Positions 11,558-23,244 of a stretch of DNA of 64,000 nt are shown here, one piece after another; position 1 is the stretch's first letter; each line of letters opens with the position of its first letter. Source of the DNA: Podocnemis expansa (taxonomy: Eukaryota > Chordata > Testudines > Podocnemididae); NCBI GenBank assembly GCA_007922195.1, contig ML682231.1, positions 539,948 through 603,947 of the forward strand, in the 5' to 3' direction. Made by a program: the position numbers and the translations under genes. The notes below the pieces were generated by a model. It saw only the letters and a program-made list of their open reading frames with translations, made no database searches and had not been told where the DNA came from.

Positions 11558-11896
11558 CAGGGCTGGCTCAAGGGGCTGTGGTGCCCCAAGCCAGCTTTTG
11601 GATTTACCCCCCACCCCATGGGGGCGGAGCACAGAACCCAGCCTCTGCTCCAGCCAGCTCACCCCGCCCCAGGGAACAGCTGGCCCGGGGGCAGAGTGGG
11701 CCAGCCCAGCGGCTAGGCAAGAAAGTGAAGCCCACCCCAAGGCTGGCCTGCTCCAAACCCAAGGGTGGAATGGCTGGTTCAGGGATGGGTGAGTAAACAG
11801 GTCTAGCTTCTGAGCCAGCCCATCCAGCCACCCCTAAGACGGTGGTACCCAAAGCAGCACCTCTGACTTATTTGCTTATTGATTGAGCCAGCCCTG
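11558..11896 (+). mobile_element. 339-bp hAT MITE with perfect 8-bp TSD
   Basis: The terminal inverted repeats are 'cagggctggctcaa' and its exact complement 'ttgagccagccctg'. They are flanked by identical 8-bp direct repeats cttgtggt at 11550-11557 and 11897-11904, which is diagnostic of hAT-type integration. The interior is GC-rich and produces several overlapping but meaningless ORFs on both strands. Confidence 0.92.
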
Positions 11897-11904
11897 CTTG
11901 TGGT

Positions 11905-13790
11905 ACCTCATGTAATTGAAACACTGAATGGACAATGTGCTGGTACTTGCCTTCAGTAACAAAGGTTGTGAGTGATATGAGGTAGTTACTCATGCAGACA
12001 GGGGCTTAGTCACTCATGGTATGGAAAAGCCCACTAGAGGCAGTGCCAGGAGAGCGGTTGGTGCCTGTTGGTATCACTCTTCTATACTTACCCTGAGTTT
12101 CTCTTCCAAATGCTCCTGGTGCCTACTCAGAGCCATATTTGTTCTTAGAGTTATGGACTTCTCTACCCTGATATGGAAGGAGCCCCTAGGCTCCTCAGTA
12201 CTATTCTTCACCATGGAATGTTCCAAAATAGGTGACTTGCTTGGACAGGTAGGCTACTTAAAAAATGAATTTGAGCTGACCCCTTGCAACCTTTAGAGGA
12301 GCCTCTGAAGAATTCCATTTCTGGAGATAGACTGAACTGAGACACAAGTAGCAGAGGCTGACAAAAGTGGTAGTTCTCTTGCCTTGACTGCAAAGCAGGT
12401 CAAAAGGAGTTCTCCATCATTAGGTCACAGCTTGATGTCCCAGTTCTGTCTGGTCCTGAATTTAAATGATAAACAGAAGTTGCCCTTCTGTGAGATGTAT
12501 GGCTTTGCTAAACAGTGAATGAACTTATAATATCCTTCACTGATCAGGATGGCCTATCGGCATGTGAGACAATGAAGAAGGGCTCCAAAGGGAGGTGTAA
12601 TAAATGCACCTGGCCTCCCTCGGAGATAGATAGGGAGGGACTGTCCACTCCCAGGAAGGTGGAGCTGGAAGTTTCCTGTCCCGCAGATGGGAAGCAAGGG
12701 GGTGGGACAGGAAGCATAAGAGGAAAGTCCTGGAGCTCATAACGGACCAAGCCACTGGAAAGGATGGATATCTATCTGTTCCCTCCACAGCCCCAGATGT
12801 ACTATTGCCTGACTAAGAAGCTGCCTTCCACCTCTGGGCCCTCAGTCCCTGCTGGTGCTACCCCACCACTGGAGATCTAGGGTTGCTACTTGCTGCTCAG
12901 GATGTGGAGGACATGCTGGAGATGCCTGCTGCTGATGACCCAGGTGAGTTGCCCACAGCCTGGGGCTCCAAGGATGCACTAGAATAACTCACTGCCAGAG
13001 ATCTGGGGACATTGCCAGCCTCCTGGGACCTGGAAGAACTACCCGCAGACAGTGACGAGGACCAGCCCCAATAGGCTGTGACTTGAAAGAGTTGCCATCA
13101 CTGATTACTCTGATAAGCAACCTGACCTACCACTCCCCCAGTGATGTCGAGGGCCTCTGCAATCTACCTTTGGGTGACTACCCTGAGAAAGCTGGCAGGA
13201 TCAACAATTCAGGGATCACTAGGAGAAGGGACAGGAAGTAGACCAGGGGAGATGGTCGACAGTATGGTCGTCACATGGCCAAGGTCTGAGGCAGTGCAGG
13301 GCGATTGGACTCTGACTTATCCCATGGAAGACCCCTGTGCCATGGATAGGGACCTGGACTTGGATGCAACAGAGTCAGGAGGGCCTGTGCTACCCTCTTG
13401 CCTTCCCACACCATGCCTGGAGTGGTTACCTGATCCTGGCCTGTAAAGTCTGCCTGGTGATGACAGACTGTTTGTTTGCCTGCCCCACAAGGGGTCAGAG
13501 ACTGGATGCTTGCCTCAAGGCCAGGCTATAAACTACAGACTCACCCTTTGAATGCTGAAGATAGTTTGCTTGCCTACCGTACTAAGGGACGAGCTACCGA
13601 TCACTGACCCTCCTAGCCTGACAAAAGGGACCCATTCTCTTGCAAACCTGCTGATTTCCCCTTGTGTTTGGCCCATACTTGCAGAAGTGTGCTAGTGAGA
13701 GGACATGACTTCCCTCTGATGGGCAGGGAGGAATGAGACAAAGCCTTACAGGAGAACAAGCAATTGTCCAAATACAAGTCACCTAACTGT
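11905..13790. other. Unclassified GC-richer segment with short internal repeats
   Basis: No family is recognised with confidence. From 12530 to 13620 the base composition is higher in GC than the flanks. A motif like 'actgtttgtttgcctgcc...gggtcagag' recurs in degraded form three times between 13465 and 13590. Between 12900 and 13070 the plus strand can be read as an acidic, Pro/Leu-rich peptide with repeated 'DLEELPA'-like words but with stops. It may be a decayed LTR or retroelement coding remnant. Confidence 0.3.
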
Positions 13791-15105
13791 CAAAACTAAA
13801 CTATTTTAAATTAAATGAAACTACGCCACACTGAAGTCACCAAAGGAAAAGTAATCAAAACACAGTCAATGAGGACAAGCTAAACTTGCTCTGTCTCAGG
13901 CTGAAGTGGTTGAGAAGAAACTGAGAAGTTCACTGTGCAGCCTTACAGCCTCAGTGTGAGATGAGGATGTCCACAGTACCTGCATAGTGCCAAAGTGTAT
14001 TGTTAATGAAAAATCTCTGATCAAAAATATGAGAGACATGCATGCACCTGAAGCGGAATATCCACGGAGACTCTACTTGAAGAAGAAAAAAAATTGATTT
14101 CTTTTTCAGAGTACTTCCATTTTTTTTTTTTGGAAGTAAAATATCATGCATTACAATACTATCTTACGCTTTTTAGCTAAACCAAGCAAGGAAAAATACT
14201 GGTCATATAAAAGTCTGACCTAGAATGTAAAGTCAGCTTTTATAGGTTATGCTCCATCATTTTCTTTCATATTTATTCATGAGTGCTAATACTTTATCCA
14301 AACATGGAGGAAAAACTCAGATCAAATGGTAATGCAAACACTACCAGAAACACATTTTGAAAATCTTGAACCACCTGGGGGGAGGGGGTCTGTTATGAGC
14401 TGAAAACTTGGAGAAGGAAAGAACACTTGCATAATCATTATTGGCATTTCTTGTAATTTAGCTTCCTAGTCCATCTTTCTTTAGTCAGATTTCTCTTTAG
14501 TCTTTTAGTCTCAGTGGAAGAACAAGAAAAGAAATCTATTTTAGTAAAGATATTATTACCTCACAATACCAAGAGTTTAGCCAGCTGAGTCAAATGATCA
14601 CTCAACAAAATAATTTCTGCTTGGCAACCTAGCATAATACAAACACACTGACAATGGAACTTTTTTCTTTAATTGAACAGCACATATTGACCATTGAATC
14701 ATCTGTTCATGCTGTTCTGCATGAAATCAATGCTGTAACTGAAACTCAGATCAGACAAATTAAGTTTTGTTGATGGAGCAAGGACAACAGGTTTTAACAT
14801 TTTTACGACTCCTTTTTAATATTGCTCAAAATATGAATTTAGCAGCTCCATTCAAGTATATACCCTTCACCTTTTAAAACAAGAGAAATTTGCATTACAG
14901 TAATGAAGTATAATTTCAGTTAACTCTTACAGACCACTTATCTCAATCATGCTATATTTCCTTGTATCAGAACAGCAAAAATCAATAGGATGCTGAATCG
15001 AGCATGCTAAAAAAGCTGGAAGGGAAAGATAACATTCACCCACCTTGATGAAAGGAATAATGGCTCAGATTGTTATTTATTACTTGCACTGTGGTATCAC
15101 TGAAG
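13791..15105. other. AT-rich unique DNA
   Basis: No gene, RNA or clear repeat was seen. A T-run of about 14 lies near 14119. Confidence 0.45.
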
Positions 15106-15107
15106 AT

Positions 15108-15365
15108 ATGTCTACGCAACAAAGAAAAACCCATGGCTGGCTCAAGCCAGTCTGTAGACCTCACAGGGCTTGGACTGTGAGGTTGTTTCATTGTTGTGTA
15201 GATATCCAGGCTTGTGCTGCAGACTGAGCTGTGGGATTCTCCCACCCTGCAGTGTATCCTCAAGTGGAGCTCCAAGCAGAGCACAGAAGTCTACACAGTA
15301 ATGAAACAGCCCCACAAGTCCATCAACTGGCACGGGCGAGTCATGGGTTTTTCTTTGCTACAGAG
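15108..15365. mobile_element. Palindromic MITE (foldback), Harbinger-type ends suspected
   Basis: The left half ('gcaacaaagaaaaacccatg ... gaggttgtttcattgttgtgtaga') is the imperfect complement of the right half ('tctacacagtaatgaaacagccc ... catgggtttttctttgctac'). The two arms of about 110 bp form a large imperfect hairpin. The 'gtctac' ends match the other 'tgtctacac' MITEs at 34.4, 36.9, 37.3 and 35.1 kb. Several short ORFs on both strands are by-products of the symmetry. Confidence 0.72.
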
Positions 15366-18300
15366 AGATAGAGAGGGCTCAAACACAGATAGTGCTGCAT
15401 TGTACTAGGTGCTGTACAAACAGCCAACATCACTCAGCATGCAAGAAGAAAAAGGAGGGGAGGGGATACAAGGGTCAGCTACTCCTCCCTGATTCTGATG
15501 GTACATGTGTTCTGGTCTTGGACTTAACACAGGTCAGGGCAATCTTCAGCTTTCTGAAATTTATGCCATTTGATGATTTCTTAAGGTATTGTATAGGAGG
15601 AGGTGGAGAAAGGGTGAGGGTGGACTGTGCTCTACTCTACTATGCTAGAACCAAATGGAGCATGACACCCTGATTTAGTGCCTGCTGGTGTCTCATAGTC
15701 AGATAGCCAGTTCCAGCTGTTTTCTTGACCTTTTGTGATACAGTAGAGAATCTGACAATTTGTATTTGTAATCCCTGTTCTAATCCGGTGAACTTCTACA
15801 ATACCAACCAAGCTATGGTATCTGGGCAAAGAAAATAGTGAGAGGAGATAGGACAAACAAAAATTTGATGTTCTGTGCCCTTCTGGTATTTGCCTTTTTT
15901 CTTCATTTTTATTAAGATAAATGTACTTATCCTCAGGGCTCTTGTTACTATAGCTTTACTTCTGTCAAAAGGTGGGTTTTGCATTGGGCTAGGAAGGAAA
16001 AAGCCTAGAATACTATCTAAATTCCTCTGGTTCGGTACTCTGTAGTCTAGGCCATGATACCAAAAAGGACTGGCCTCTAGCTCTTGTTAATCATTACTAG
16101 ATCTGCTCAGAGTGAGCCTCTCTGGGCAAACACAGATCAAAAGAAAGGAGAAAAGAGACTGGTTCATTTTCAGAATCTGATGTTTTAATTTTTCAATTAA
16201 CTTTTTCCTGGCATCTCTGTATGAAGATCACATTCCACTACAGTTATTGTAATTAACATTATATAAACAGTAACAACTAGAAATTTCTCAATGAGTCTCT
16301 CTCTCTTCTACTTTTTAGGAAACAAGGGATGAGGAGATAAAAGGCCTAAGGGATCTAAGGCCTCTGTTCTGTGTCCAAAACACCTCTCTCAAATGTTGAT
16401 AATTTTGGCAGCCCAAGTGCGATCTGTGACACAAAGTCCCAGGAAAAAAAACGAAAACTGAACTGAATGTATAATCTCATGATTAAGCATAACAAAGAAG
16501 CTATTAAAAGGATAAAGAATAGGAGGCTGGTCAAGGGGTAGGAAGTGTGCAGGTCAATGAGGAAAAGACAAACTTCTGCTTATAGTTTGCCTGTTTTTAG
16601 AAGCGCACATGGCCAGAAAAATTCAATTTACATGCACACACCTAGGTAGAAGAGGTAGTTTCAAAATGTAACAATATACCTTCTTGTGCACGGTCAGAAT
16701 GACAATATTTGTTTTTCAAAACCACCCCTCTCTTCTATTATAGCTCATCATGCACTTATCACTAGAGACTGTGTGTGTAACAAGCCTGAAATTTTTATCT
16801 GTCAGGTTTTAAAATTCAGCTTTCGTTTAGTTTTAGAGAACCAGAAGTATTATTCGCTGCATTTTGAGATCCTTTGCCAACCATAGAAATTATTGAAGAA
16901 CCATATAGCCAACACGATGCTTTGTTAAAAAGAGGTGGGTTTGAAAGTTAAGATTGCCGTCAGTCAACTCCATTTTAATGGTTTTGAGAATTGTATGTTA
17001 CATAACATTGCAGGATCCCTACTGAAAATTGACAGAAAAAAATGAATACATGTAACTCTCACTCCAATTCTGTGTTTATGGAGGATTACTAAAGATTAAA
17101 ACCAAAACAAACAAAAACAAAAACAAAAAACCCACCACACTGGGTACACTATTGTTATCAATGTTCTCACTGAAAACAAAAAAAAACCATCCTTTCCTAA
17201 ATTCATAGGTTTGTAATGTAAAACCCATATGTCACTTTGAGATTTGAACAGCTTTATTATTTTAATGTTTTAATATTACCTACTCATTGAGAACAATGTA
17301 AATTTTATATAAAACCATTTGTTTATACAGATTATCTTCACAATGAGGATTAGATTGCATTGCTGTTCATTCCAAAGAACCAAGAACTGTCCAGCATATT
17401 ATGCCTCTAGTGACCACTACAGACACAGGCCCAAACAGGAATAAATGCCTTGGATCCACCATCTATTCTATTCTATTCACTAAATAGACTACCTTTCCTA
17501 AATGTGAATGTGTAACGTGGAATCTTTAAGAGTTAATCATTTCCTGGCAATTGTCTGTTCCTTCTTTATTCTCAAACAGTCTGTAAACTGTTCATAGAAA
17601 GTTAAGTGGAATTGCTACTAAACAATAGTGACAATTTACATGTATCTAAAGTTTTGTGTGGTTGTATTATTCTTTGCAAAGGTGTTTTAGTTCTTTTGTG
17701 TAGGGGAAAACTATGAAAAGTTTCTACAAACACACAGAAAAAGTGTGTTTCAATAGAGTCATTGTAGTAACCAGAAATAATTTCTTTATAAATAAATCAG
17801 CACCTTTTACAAATTTGGGACATTGCAATGTCTGGAAATGAGCAATTAAGGGACACTGTCAGCTGCTCATTGTTTTATAAACTCCCTTACACACCACTGA
17901 ATTCATGCCACATTTCCTGAATTTAAGGTTGCTTCCTCTTAAGACCTGCAAGAACACATACAAAGATCAAAAGTGAACTTCTGTCGAGAGAGAACTGAAT
18001 CCCTGTTCTGCTCAGACATGGAACCATAAATTCATTCTGTGAAATCCTACCATTCTTTCCACGTCCTACCTAAATTCTCATATGCGGTACAATTCAGAGT
18101 ACAGTGTGTAACTACTATCTTCACTTTGGTTCATGGATGGTTCTGTCACTCTTATGACATGACCCTGCTCCTATTGAAGTCAATGGTAATTTTACCAATT
18201 CATTCCTATCTAATGAGTGTATGATATAGTCTAAAATGGCACTTCACAGTAATTCTGCTAAAACCAACCTAGGAATCTTTACTGATGACTATAACAATAT

Positions 18301-18505
18301 TTTATATTGTTTTTAGCATAATTTAGAGCCTATACTAATTTACATAATTCAGGTTAATTTAGTAGAGATTGGGCCAAAACCAGCAAAACATACAGCAACC
18401 TTCTAAAATGAGGAAGCCAATTAACCCATCAGCTGTGTGCAAAATCTACAGGCTAATCTTGCCTCAGCACTTTATTGCTTTAATATTGCCAATGAAAACA
18501 CTTAC
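15366..18505. other. Probable intron or gene flank, low-complexity patches
   Basis: It is largely AT-rich with an A/C-rich simple patch at 17100-17135. There is no recognisable transposon and no convincing exon. It lies 3' of the exon at 18506-18659 on the minus strand, so it is probably the next intron of that gene. Confidence 0.45.
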
Positions 18506-18659
18506 AGTTTATTGGAAAATGCAGGCATGTCATGGATGATCTCTTCATATGGCTCCTCTTGTGACAGAATAGAAACAGATAAAGGGTCTTTCATTTTTTC
18601 ATCCCACACAATTTCAGCCTTCTGGAGCATTTCCTCAATAAATTCAGAAGCTGCAATAT
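18506..18659 (-). CDS. Internal exon of an ankyrin-repeat host gene
   Basis: On the minus strand an acceptor ('tctcatattag') precedes a 154-nt open segment that ends at a strong donor (gtaagtg). Entering with two bases of a split codon, it encodes 51 codons without a stop: [20 protein letters not shown], then an acidic stretch ending HDMPAFSNK and two bases of the next codon. The split Asp codon is completed exactly by the last base of the exon at 23169-23244, so the two join in phase (phase 1 junction). The peptide is acidic and probably helical, following an ankyrin-like unit. I do not recognise the gene; an SLF1/ANKRD32-type protein is one untested idea. The other exons were not found. Confidence 0.72.
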
Positions 18660-19409
18660 CTAATATGAGACACCAAGAATATCAGGCAGAAGAAAGTAGA
18701 ATGGAAGAAATCCACTTGACTCAAAACTCCAGGTCAGATTAAGATTTAAAAACAGTTTATATCATTTTTTTTCAGAAGGACAAGCATTGATCCTAATATT
18801 TACCACAAAATAATGTACCAGGTTAATGGGAAAAACAATGTGCAATGCTTTAAGTACGAAATTACATCCTCATTGTTTACAAAACTTCAAAGCCAGCCTA
18901 ATTCTATTCAGGAATTCAAGTATTATTCAGTATTATGTGATCTGCAGGACGATAAAAATATTTAATGACATAACTGAAGGGTTATTGATGTAATATCTAT
19001 TATTGGAAAAAAAAAAAACTAATGGTGAAAGAGACAAAACTTGAGCTACACAGAGAAAGATATTCCCTCACCCAGCTTTTCTCACTGGTAGCCCTAAACT
19101 ACCACAGCTAAAATACTGAAAACAATAATTAAGCAACATATTTGAATGCAAGTGAGTTTTGAAAACTCTTGTTATAATTTTTTAATTCCATAAATTAGTC
19201 TAACACTTAAAACTGCATATTGATTTACACAAACTGAAATGCTGAAAGCAACTTTATTCACTAGTTATTTAGCCATATTGGTTTTTGTGCAATGAGGATA
19301 GTTTTTGTTAAAGTTTAAGTTTTCAGATGAAAGACTGGCATATGTTGTATATATGGTATACTAGCCTCAAAAGGTAAGGTATCACAGTTCCACAGATGGT
19401 TTTTTAAAA
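18660..19409. other. Intronic DNA between the two exons, proximal part
   Basis: AT-rich, with an A-run near 19005. I see no repeat or gene. Confidence 0.5.
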
Positions 19410-21540
19410 AACAAGAACACAGGAATGGCTATACTGGAACTAGCCCAGTATCCTGTCTTCCAACAGCAGCCAATGCCAATTGCTTCAGTGGGAATGAATA
19501 GAACAGATAATCACCAAATAATCTATCCTGTCAGTCATTCTCAGCCTCAGCAAACCTATCCTGGTTAATAGCCGTCAAGGGACCTAACCTCCATGAATTT
19601 ACCTAGCTCCTCCTTGAACCCTGTTTATAGTGTTGGCCTTCACAACATCCTCTGGCAAGGAGTTCCATAAATTGATTCTGCATTGTGTGAAGAAATACTT
19701 CCTTTGGTTCACTTTAAAACCATTGTGTATTAATCTCATTTTCGTAACCCCTAGGTTTTATGTTATGAGAAAGAGTAACAAACACTTCCTTTTTTACTTT
19801 CTTCACATCAGTCATGATTTTATATACTCTATCATATTTCCCTCACCCCATCATAACCAGGCGATCACCTCTTTTCTCAACTGAAAAGCCCCAGTTTTAC
19901 TAATCTCTCGTCACAGGGAAGCTTTTCATAACCCTAATCATTTCAGTTCACCTTTTCTGTACCTTCTTCCAATTCTAATACATCTGTTCTGAGATGGAGC
20001 AATGAGTTCTGCATAAAGTATTCAAAATGAAGGCATACCATGGTTTGTAAAGAGGCAATATGATATTTTCTGTCTTATTATATATCTCTTTCTTAATGAT
20101 TACCAACATACTGTTGACTTTTTTTGACTCCCACTGCACACTGAACAGATATTTCTGGAGAGAAATATCCACAATGACTTCAAGATCTCTTTCTTGAGTG
20201 ATTACAGCTAATTTACAGCCCATCATTTTATATGTCTAGTTTGGATTATTTTTTCCAATGTGCATTATGGTGCATTTATCACCTCTGAATTTCATCTACC
20301 ATTGTTTTGCTCAGTCACCCAGGCATGTGAGATCCCTGATGCTGAAGTTAGGTTTACAGCCTGTAATTGCCAGGACATCTGCAACCTTTTTTAAAACTGG
20401 TGCCACCTTAGCTCTCTTCCAGTCATCTGATACGGAAGCTGATTTAAATGATGGGTTACTTATTTTTTTACAGTTAATAGTTCTTCAGTTTCAGATTTTG
20501 TTTCTTTCAGAATTCTTGGGAGGATACCATCTGGTTTTCATGACTTATTACTGTTTAATTTATCAATTTGTTACAAAAATTTTTCTAATCACATCTCAAT
20601 CTGAGACAGCTCCTCAAATCTGTCACCTAAAAAGAATGGCTCAGGTCTGGGAATCTCCTGCACATCCTCATGCACAAAGACAGATGCAAAGAATTATTTT
20701 ACTTTCTTCACAATAGCCTTATCTTCCTCAAGTGCTCCCTTAGCACCCTGGTCATTCAGTGGTTCCCTTGGTTGTTTAGCAAGCCTCCTGTTTCTGACAT
20801 AATTAAAAATTTTTTTTGGCTGTTACTTCATGAGTTTTTGGCTAGCTGCTCCCGCATTCTTTTTTGGCCATCCTATGTATATTTTTAGACTTCACTTCCC
20901 AGAGTTTTTCTCCTTTCTATTTTCCCGAATAGGATTTAACTTCAATTTTTCAAAGGATGCCTTTTGGCTCTATCTGATTCTTTTACTTTTATATTACACA
21001 GTGGCAATTTTGGGGGGCCTTTTACTATATATTTTTAATTTGGTGTATACAATTAAATTGAACCTCTCTTACAGGGGTCTTTAAAAGATTTCCATGCAGC
21101 ATGCAGAGATTTCACTTCTGGCCCTGTCCCTTTTAATTTCTGTTCAACGAACTTCCTCATTTTTGTGTAGCTCCTCTTTCTGAAGTTAACTACTATTGTG
21201 ATGGGCTCCTTTGGTGTCCCCCTTCCCAAGTGCCACATGACTATTTTTTTTTTTTTTTTTTTTTTTTGCTGGACTAGACTAACATAGTTATCCCTTTGGA
21301 AATTGACAAAAAGGGTCACTACTGACAAGCGGTTCAGCTGAATTCACCACTTGCATCAAAATGTGTTCCACATAGGATTAAATTAAGAATTGCCTCTCCT
21401 CTTCTGGGTTCAACAACTTGTTGCTCCAGGAAGTAGTCATTTAAGGGATCAAGAAACTGTCTCTACATCCTGTCCTGAGATTTACTGCATATGTCACATG
21501 TGGAAAGTTGAAATCCCCCAATACTACTGAATTTTCACAG
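19410..21540 (-). mobile_element. Long antisense L3-like CR1 copy, internally deleted
   Basis: The reversed CR1/L3 3' end starts near 19410 ('acaggaatggctatactggaa...agcccagtatcctgtcttcc'). The translated strand continues through the RT C-terminus and palm-proximal region and then, from 20385, the RT fingers and upstream linker ('actggtgccaccttagct...cttccagtcatctgata'). A jump near 20340-20345 removes a few hundred bases. It resumes after the PLE piece at 21226-21302 and is recognisable to about 21540. Divergence is high and every frame is broken, so this is one of the oldest insertions in the window. It lies inside the intron between the two host exons. Confidence 0.8.
21226..21302 (+). mobile_element. 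PLE terminal fragment nested in L3-like CR1
   Basis: 'aagtgccacatgac', a T-run (about 21244-21267), then 'gctggactagactaacatagttatccctttgg' (shown here in parts) matches the PLE end at 325-492. CR1 sequence resumes at 'gggtcactactgacaagcgg', so this is a nested insertion or remnant. Confidence 0.62.
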
Positions 21541-21690
21541 CTCCAAAGGGGAGCCATACTAGTCTAGTTCAGTAAAATAAACATGGAGTCCTGTGGCATG
21601 TAAAGACTGACAAATTTATTTATTGCATGAACTTTCATGGGAGAAAATCCCACTTCGTCAGATGCTTTGAAGATGAGGGAAATTACAGAA
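21541..21690 (-). mobile_element. PLE terminal repeat, reverse orientation
   Basis: The order of motifs is inverted relative to 325-492: 'ctccaaaggggagccatac', 'gagtcctgtggca', 'aaagactgacaaatttattt', 'catgggagaaaatcccacttcgtcagatgc' (in parts). It directly follows the L3-like CR1 remnant. The bases after 21690 up to about 21850 may also belong to the PLE, but I cannot show it. Confidence 0.65.
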
Positions 21691-23168
21691 AGGGAGGAAA
21701 TAAATGCAGGGAAGTGTAAATCATGGGATCAGTCACACTGTAACAGCAAATCAAAACCATTGTTGATTCAAACACTGGAGACCATCATATAGAGGAAGAC
21801 AAGTTCAAATTATCTGTTGTAATGAAAAAAAACTCCAAAGTCCCGATTAAGCCCTTATTTGCAAATTTGATAGCATTGCTTCACGGCTGTTAGCTGCCCT
21901 TGGGCGCTGATACTTCATTTATTGTATTATTCACTTCTTTGGTTGCTTCTCTTCTTTATAAATTCTATATTTATAAGGTGCATAATGCTGTGGAAACTAC
22001 TTCTCAAAGCATTCCAGTAAGACTGTTCATATTTCTTACATTGCTAGACTTTAATTTCCTCTTTTTATATTTTATGTACAGCCCAATTTAAATTTTTTTT
22101 TTTTTGCCTCACTCCTGCTCTGAGAAACTTTCTTTCTGAGACAATGACAATGACGCTTTTTATTTTAGTGAGCTAGAGAGGTGCCTTAAAGCAGCCGTAT
22201 TATATTGTACTGAAGGAGGCAAACTATTTTTGTGACATGATTAAACAACTAGGGTTCATGTAGCAGTTGCTGCTGTGCCAACCTATAGGAAGAGCAGCAG
22301 CCACGTACCCCAGAGGGATACAGGGCAGGTCAGCAGGTGGAAGAGGCCTGCAGAGAAGCAGAAGAGAGACTTATTACAAAGGAGCTGCAGACCTGACCAA
22401 GGAAGGCTTTTTTTTTTTTTTTTTTTAACAACACAGAAGGGGTTGAAGGATATTGCAGCCCTTTCATAGCTGAGCTGATAATGATGTCTTGGTCAAGGCT
22501 CAAATGCTTATGGCCTTCCAATCATAAGCATTTCTGAAAATGACGGAGATGTGCATATAACATTATAGCATCTAACCCTGGACATGGAAATGTACGAAAA
22601 GACAGGAACCATCAAAACCAAGTCTCAAAAGGAATAAGAAAATTAAATATACAATGAAATACTACTAAAAGATATAGGGAAGTCATTCCATGTATGTATT
22701 TTTTATCTGATGTTCTTGGAGGGTGGGGGAGGGGTTGGATGATTTTCCATAATAGAAAGTGCAATTACATAAAATATACAAGAAACTTTATTCTATTAAA
22801 TACATATTCTTGAATAAATTATCAGCCTATTCTAGAATTTTAAGAAGGTCCTGGATCTCCGTGATGCCACAACTTCAGAACCCAGAGGCAAAAGGTGAAA
22901 AGCACCCCAACACTTCAGCAGTTTCTTATGAACACAAAATCTCTCATCATTTCTTGAGTAAGTCACTTAAAATTACCACATGCATTTTTCTGGTGAAATT
23001 ATGCAGGGAAATTTCTTTTGAGGCAGTCACCTACCTCTATATAAAAAACTTGCTCTGCACATTGGGCTAAGCCAAAAGCTTATGAGTAAATGGTAGCATC
23101 ATTGGTTGAGTGAAAAAGCACTATCACATTTTTTAGCCAATAAAGAATATAAATGGACCATCACCCAC
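21691..23168. other. Intronic DNA without a recognised gene
   Basis: It contains poly-T runs (22092-22106 and about 22408-22427) and a short GC-richer patch (22258-22400) that could be part of a repeat. I found no splice-supported exon. Confidence 0.4.
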
Positions 23169-23244
23169 CTGAGGGTTTTTCATCATTGCAGTTGAGAAGA
23201 CTGGGGTTTGCCTCATGCATCAACAGCAGTTTTACAAGGCTTGT
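23169..23244 (-). CDS. Internal exon, end of an ankyrin repeat
   Basis: On the minus strand a long pyrimidine tract and 'tccttttgtag' acceptor precede a 76-nt exon that ends 'ccctcag' before the donor gtgggt. In the frame without stops it reads TSLVKLLLMHEANPSLLNCN followed by DEKPS. This matches the second helix and loop of an ankyrin repeat (VKLLL-x-x-x-A-N-P). It ends with one base of a codon that the exon at 18506-18659 completes as Asp, giving a continuous peptide across an intron of about 4.5 kb. Ankyrin repeats mediate protein-protein binding; the partner cannot be inferred. Upstream exons would lie at higher coordinates and were not identified. Confidence 0.78.

Noticed and set aside
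11459..11852. Five overlapping ORFs of 65-100 codons on both strands
   Set aside because: They lie in the GC-rich 339-bp hAT MITE and its flanks; low-complexity Pro/Gly/Ala peptides with no motif.
16297..16330. Acceptor-like pyrimidine tract and AG on the plus strand
   Set aside because: The downstream sequence has no sustained open frame and no donor partner; host exons found are on the other strand.
17891..17945. Candidate downstream exon of the ankyrin gene on the minus strand (good acceptor tgtgttcttgcag and donor gtaaggg)
   Set aside because: In the phase required by the exon at 18506-18659 it would give a stop after one residue. Only 55 nt long and without protein support.
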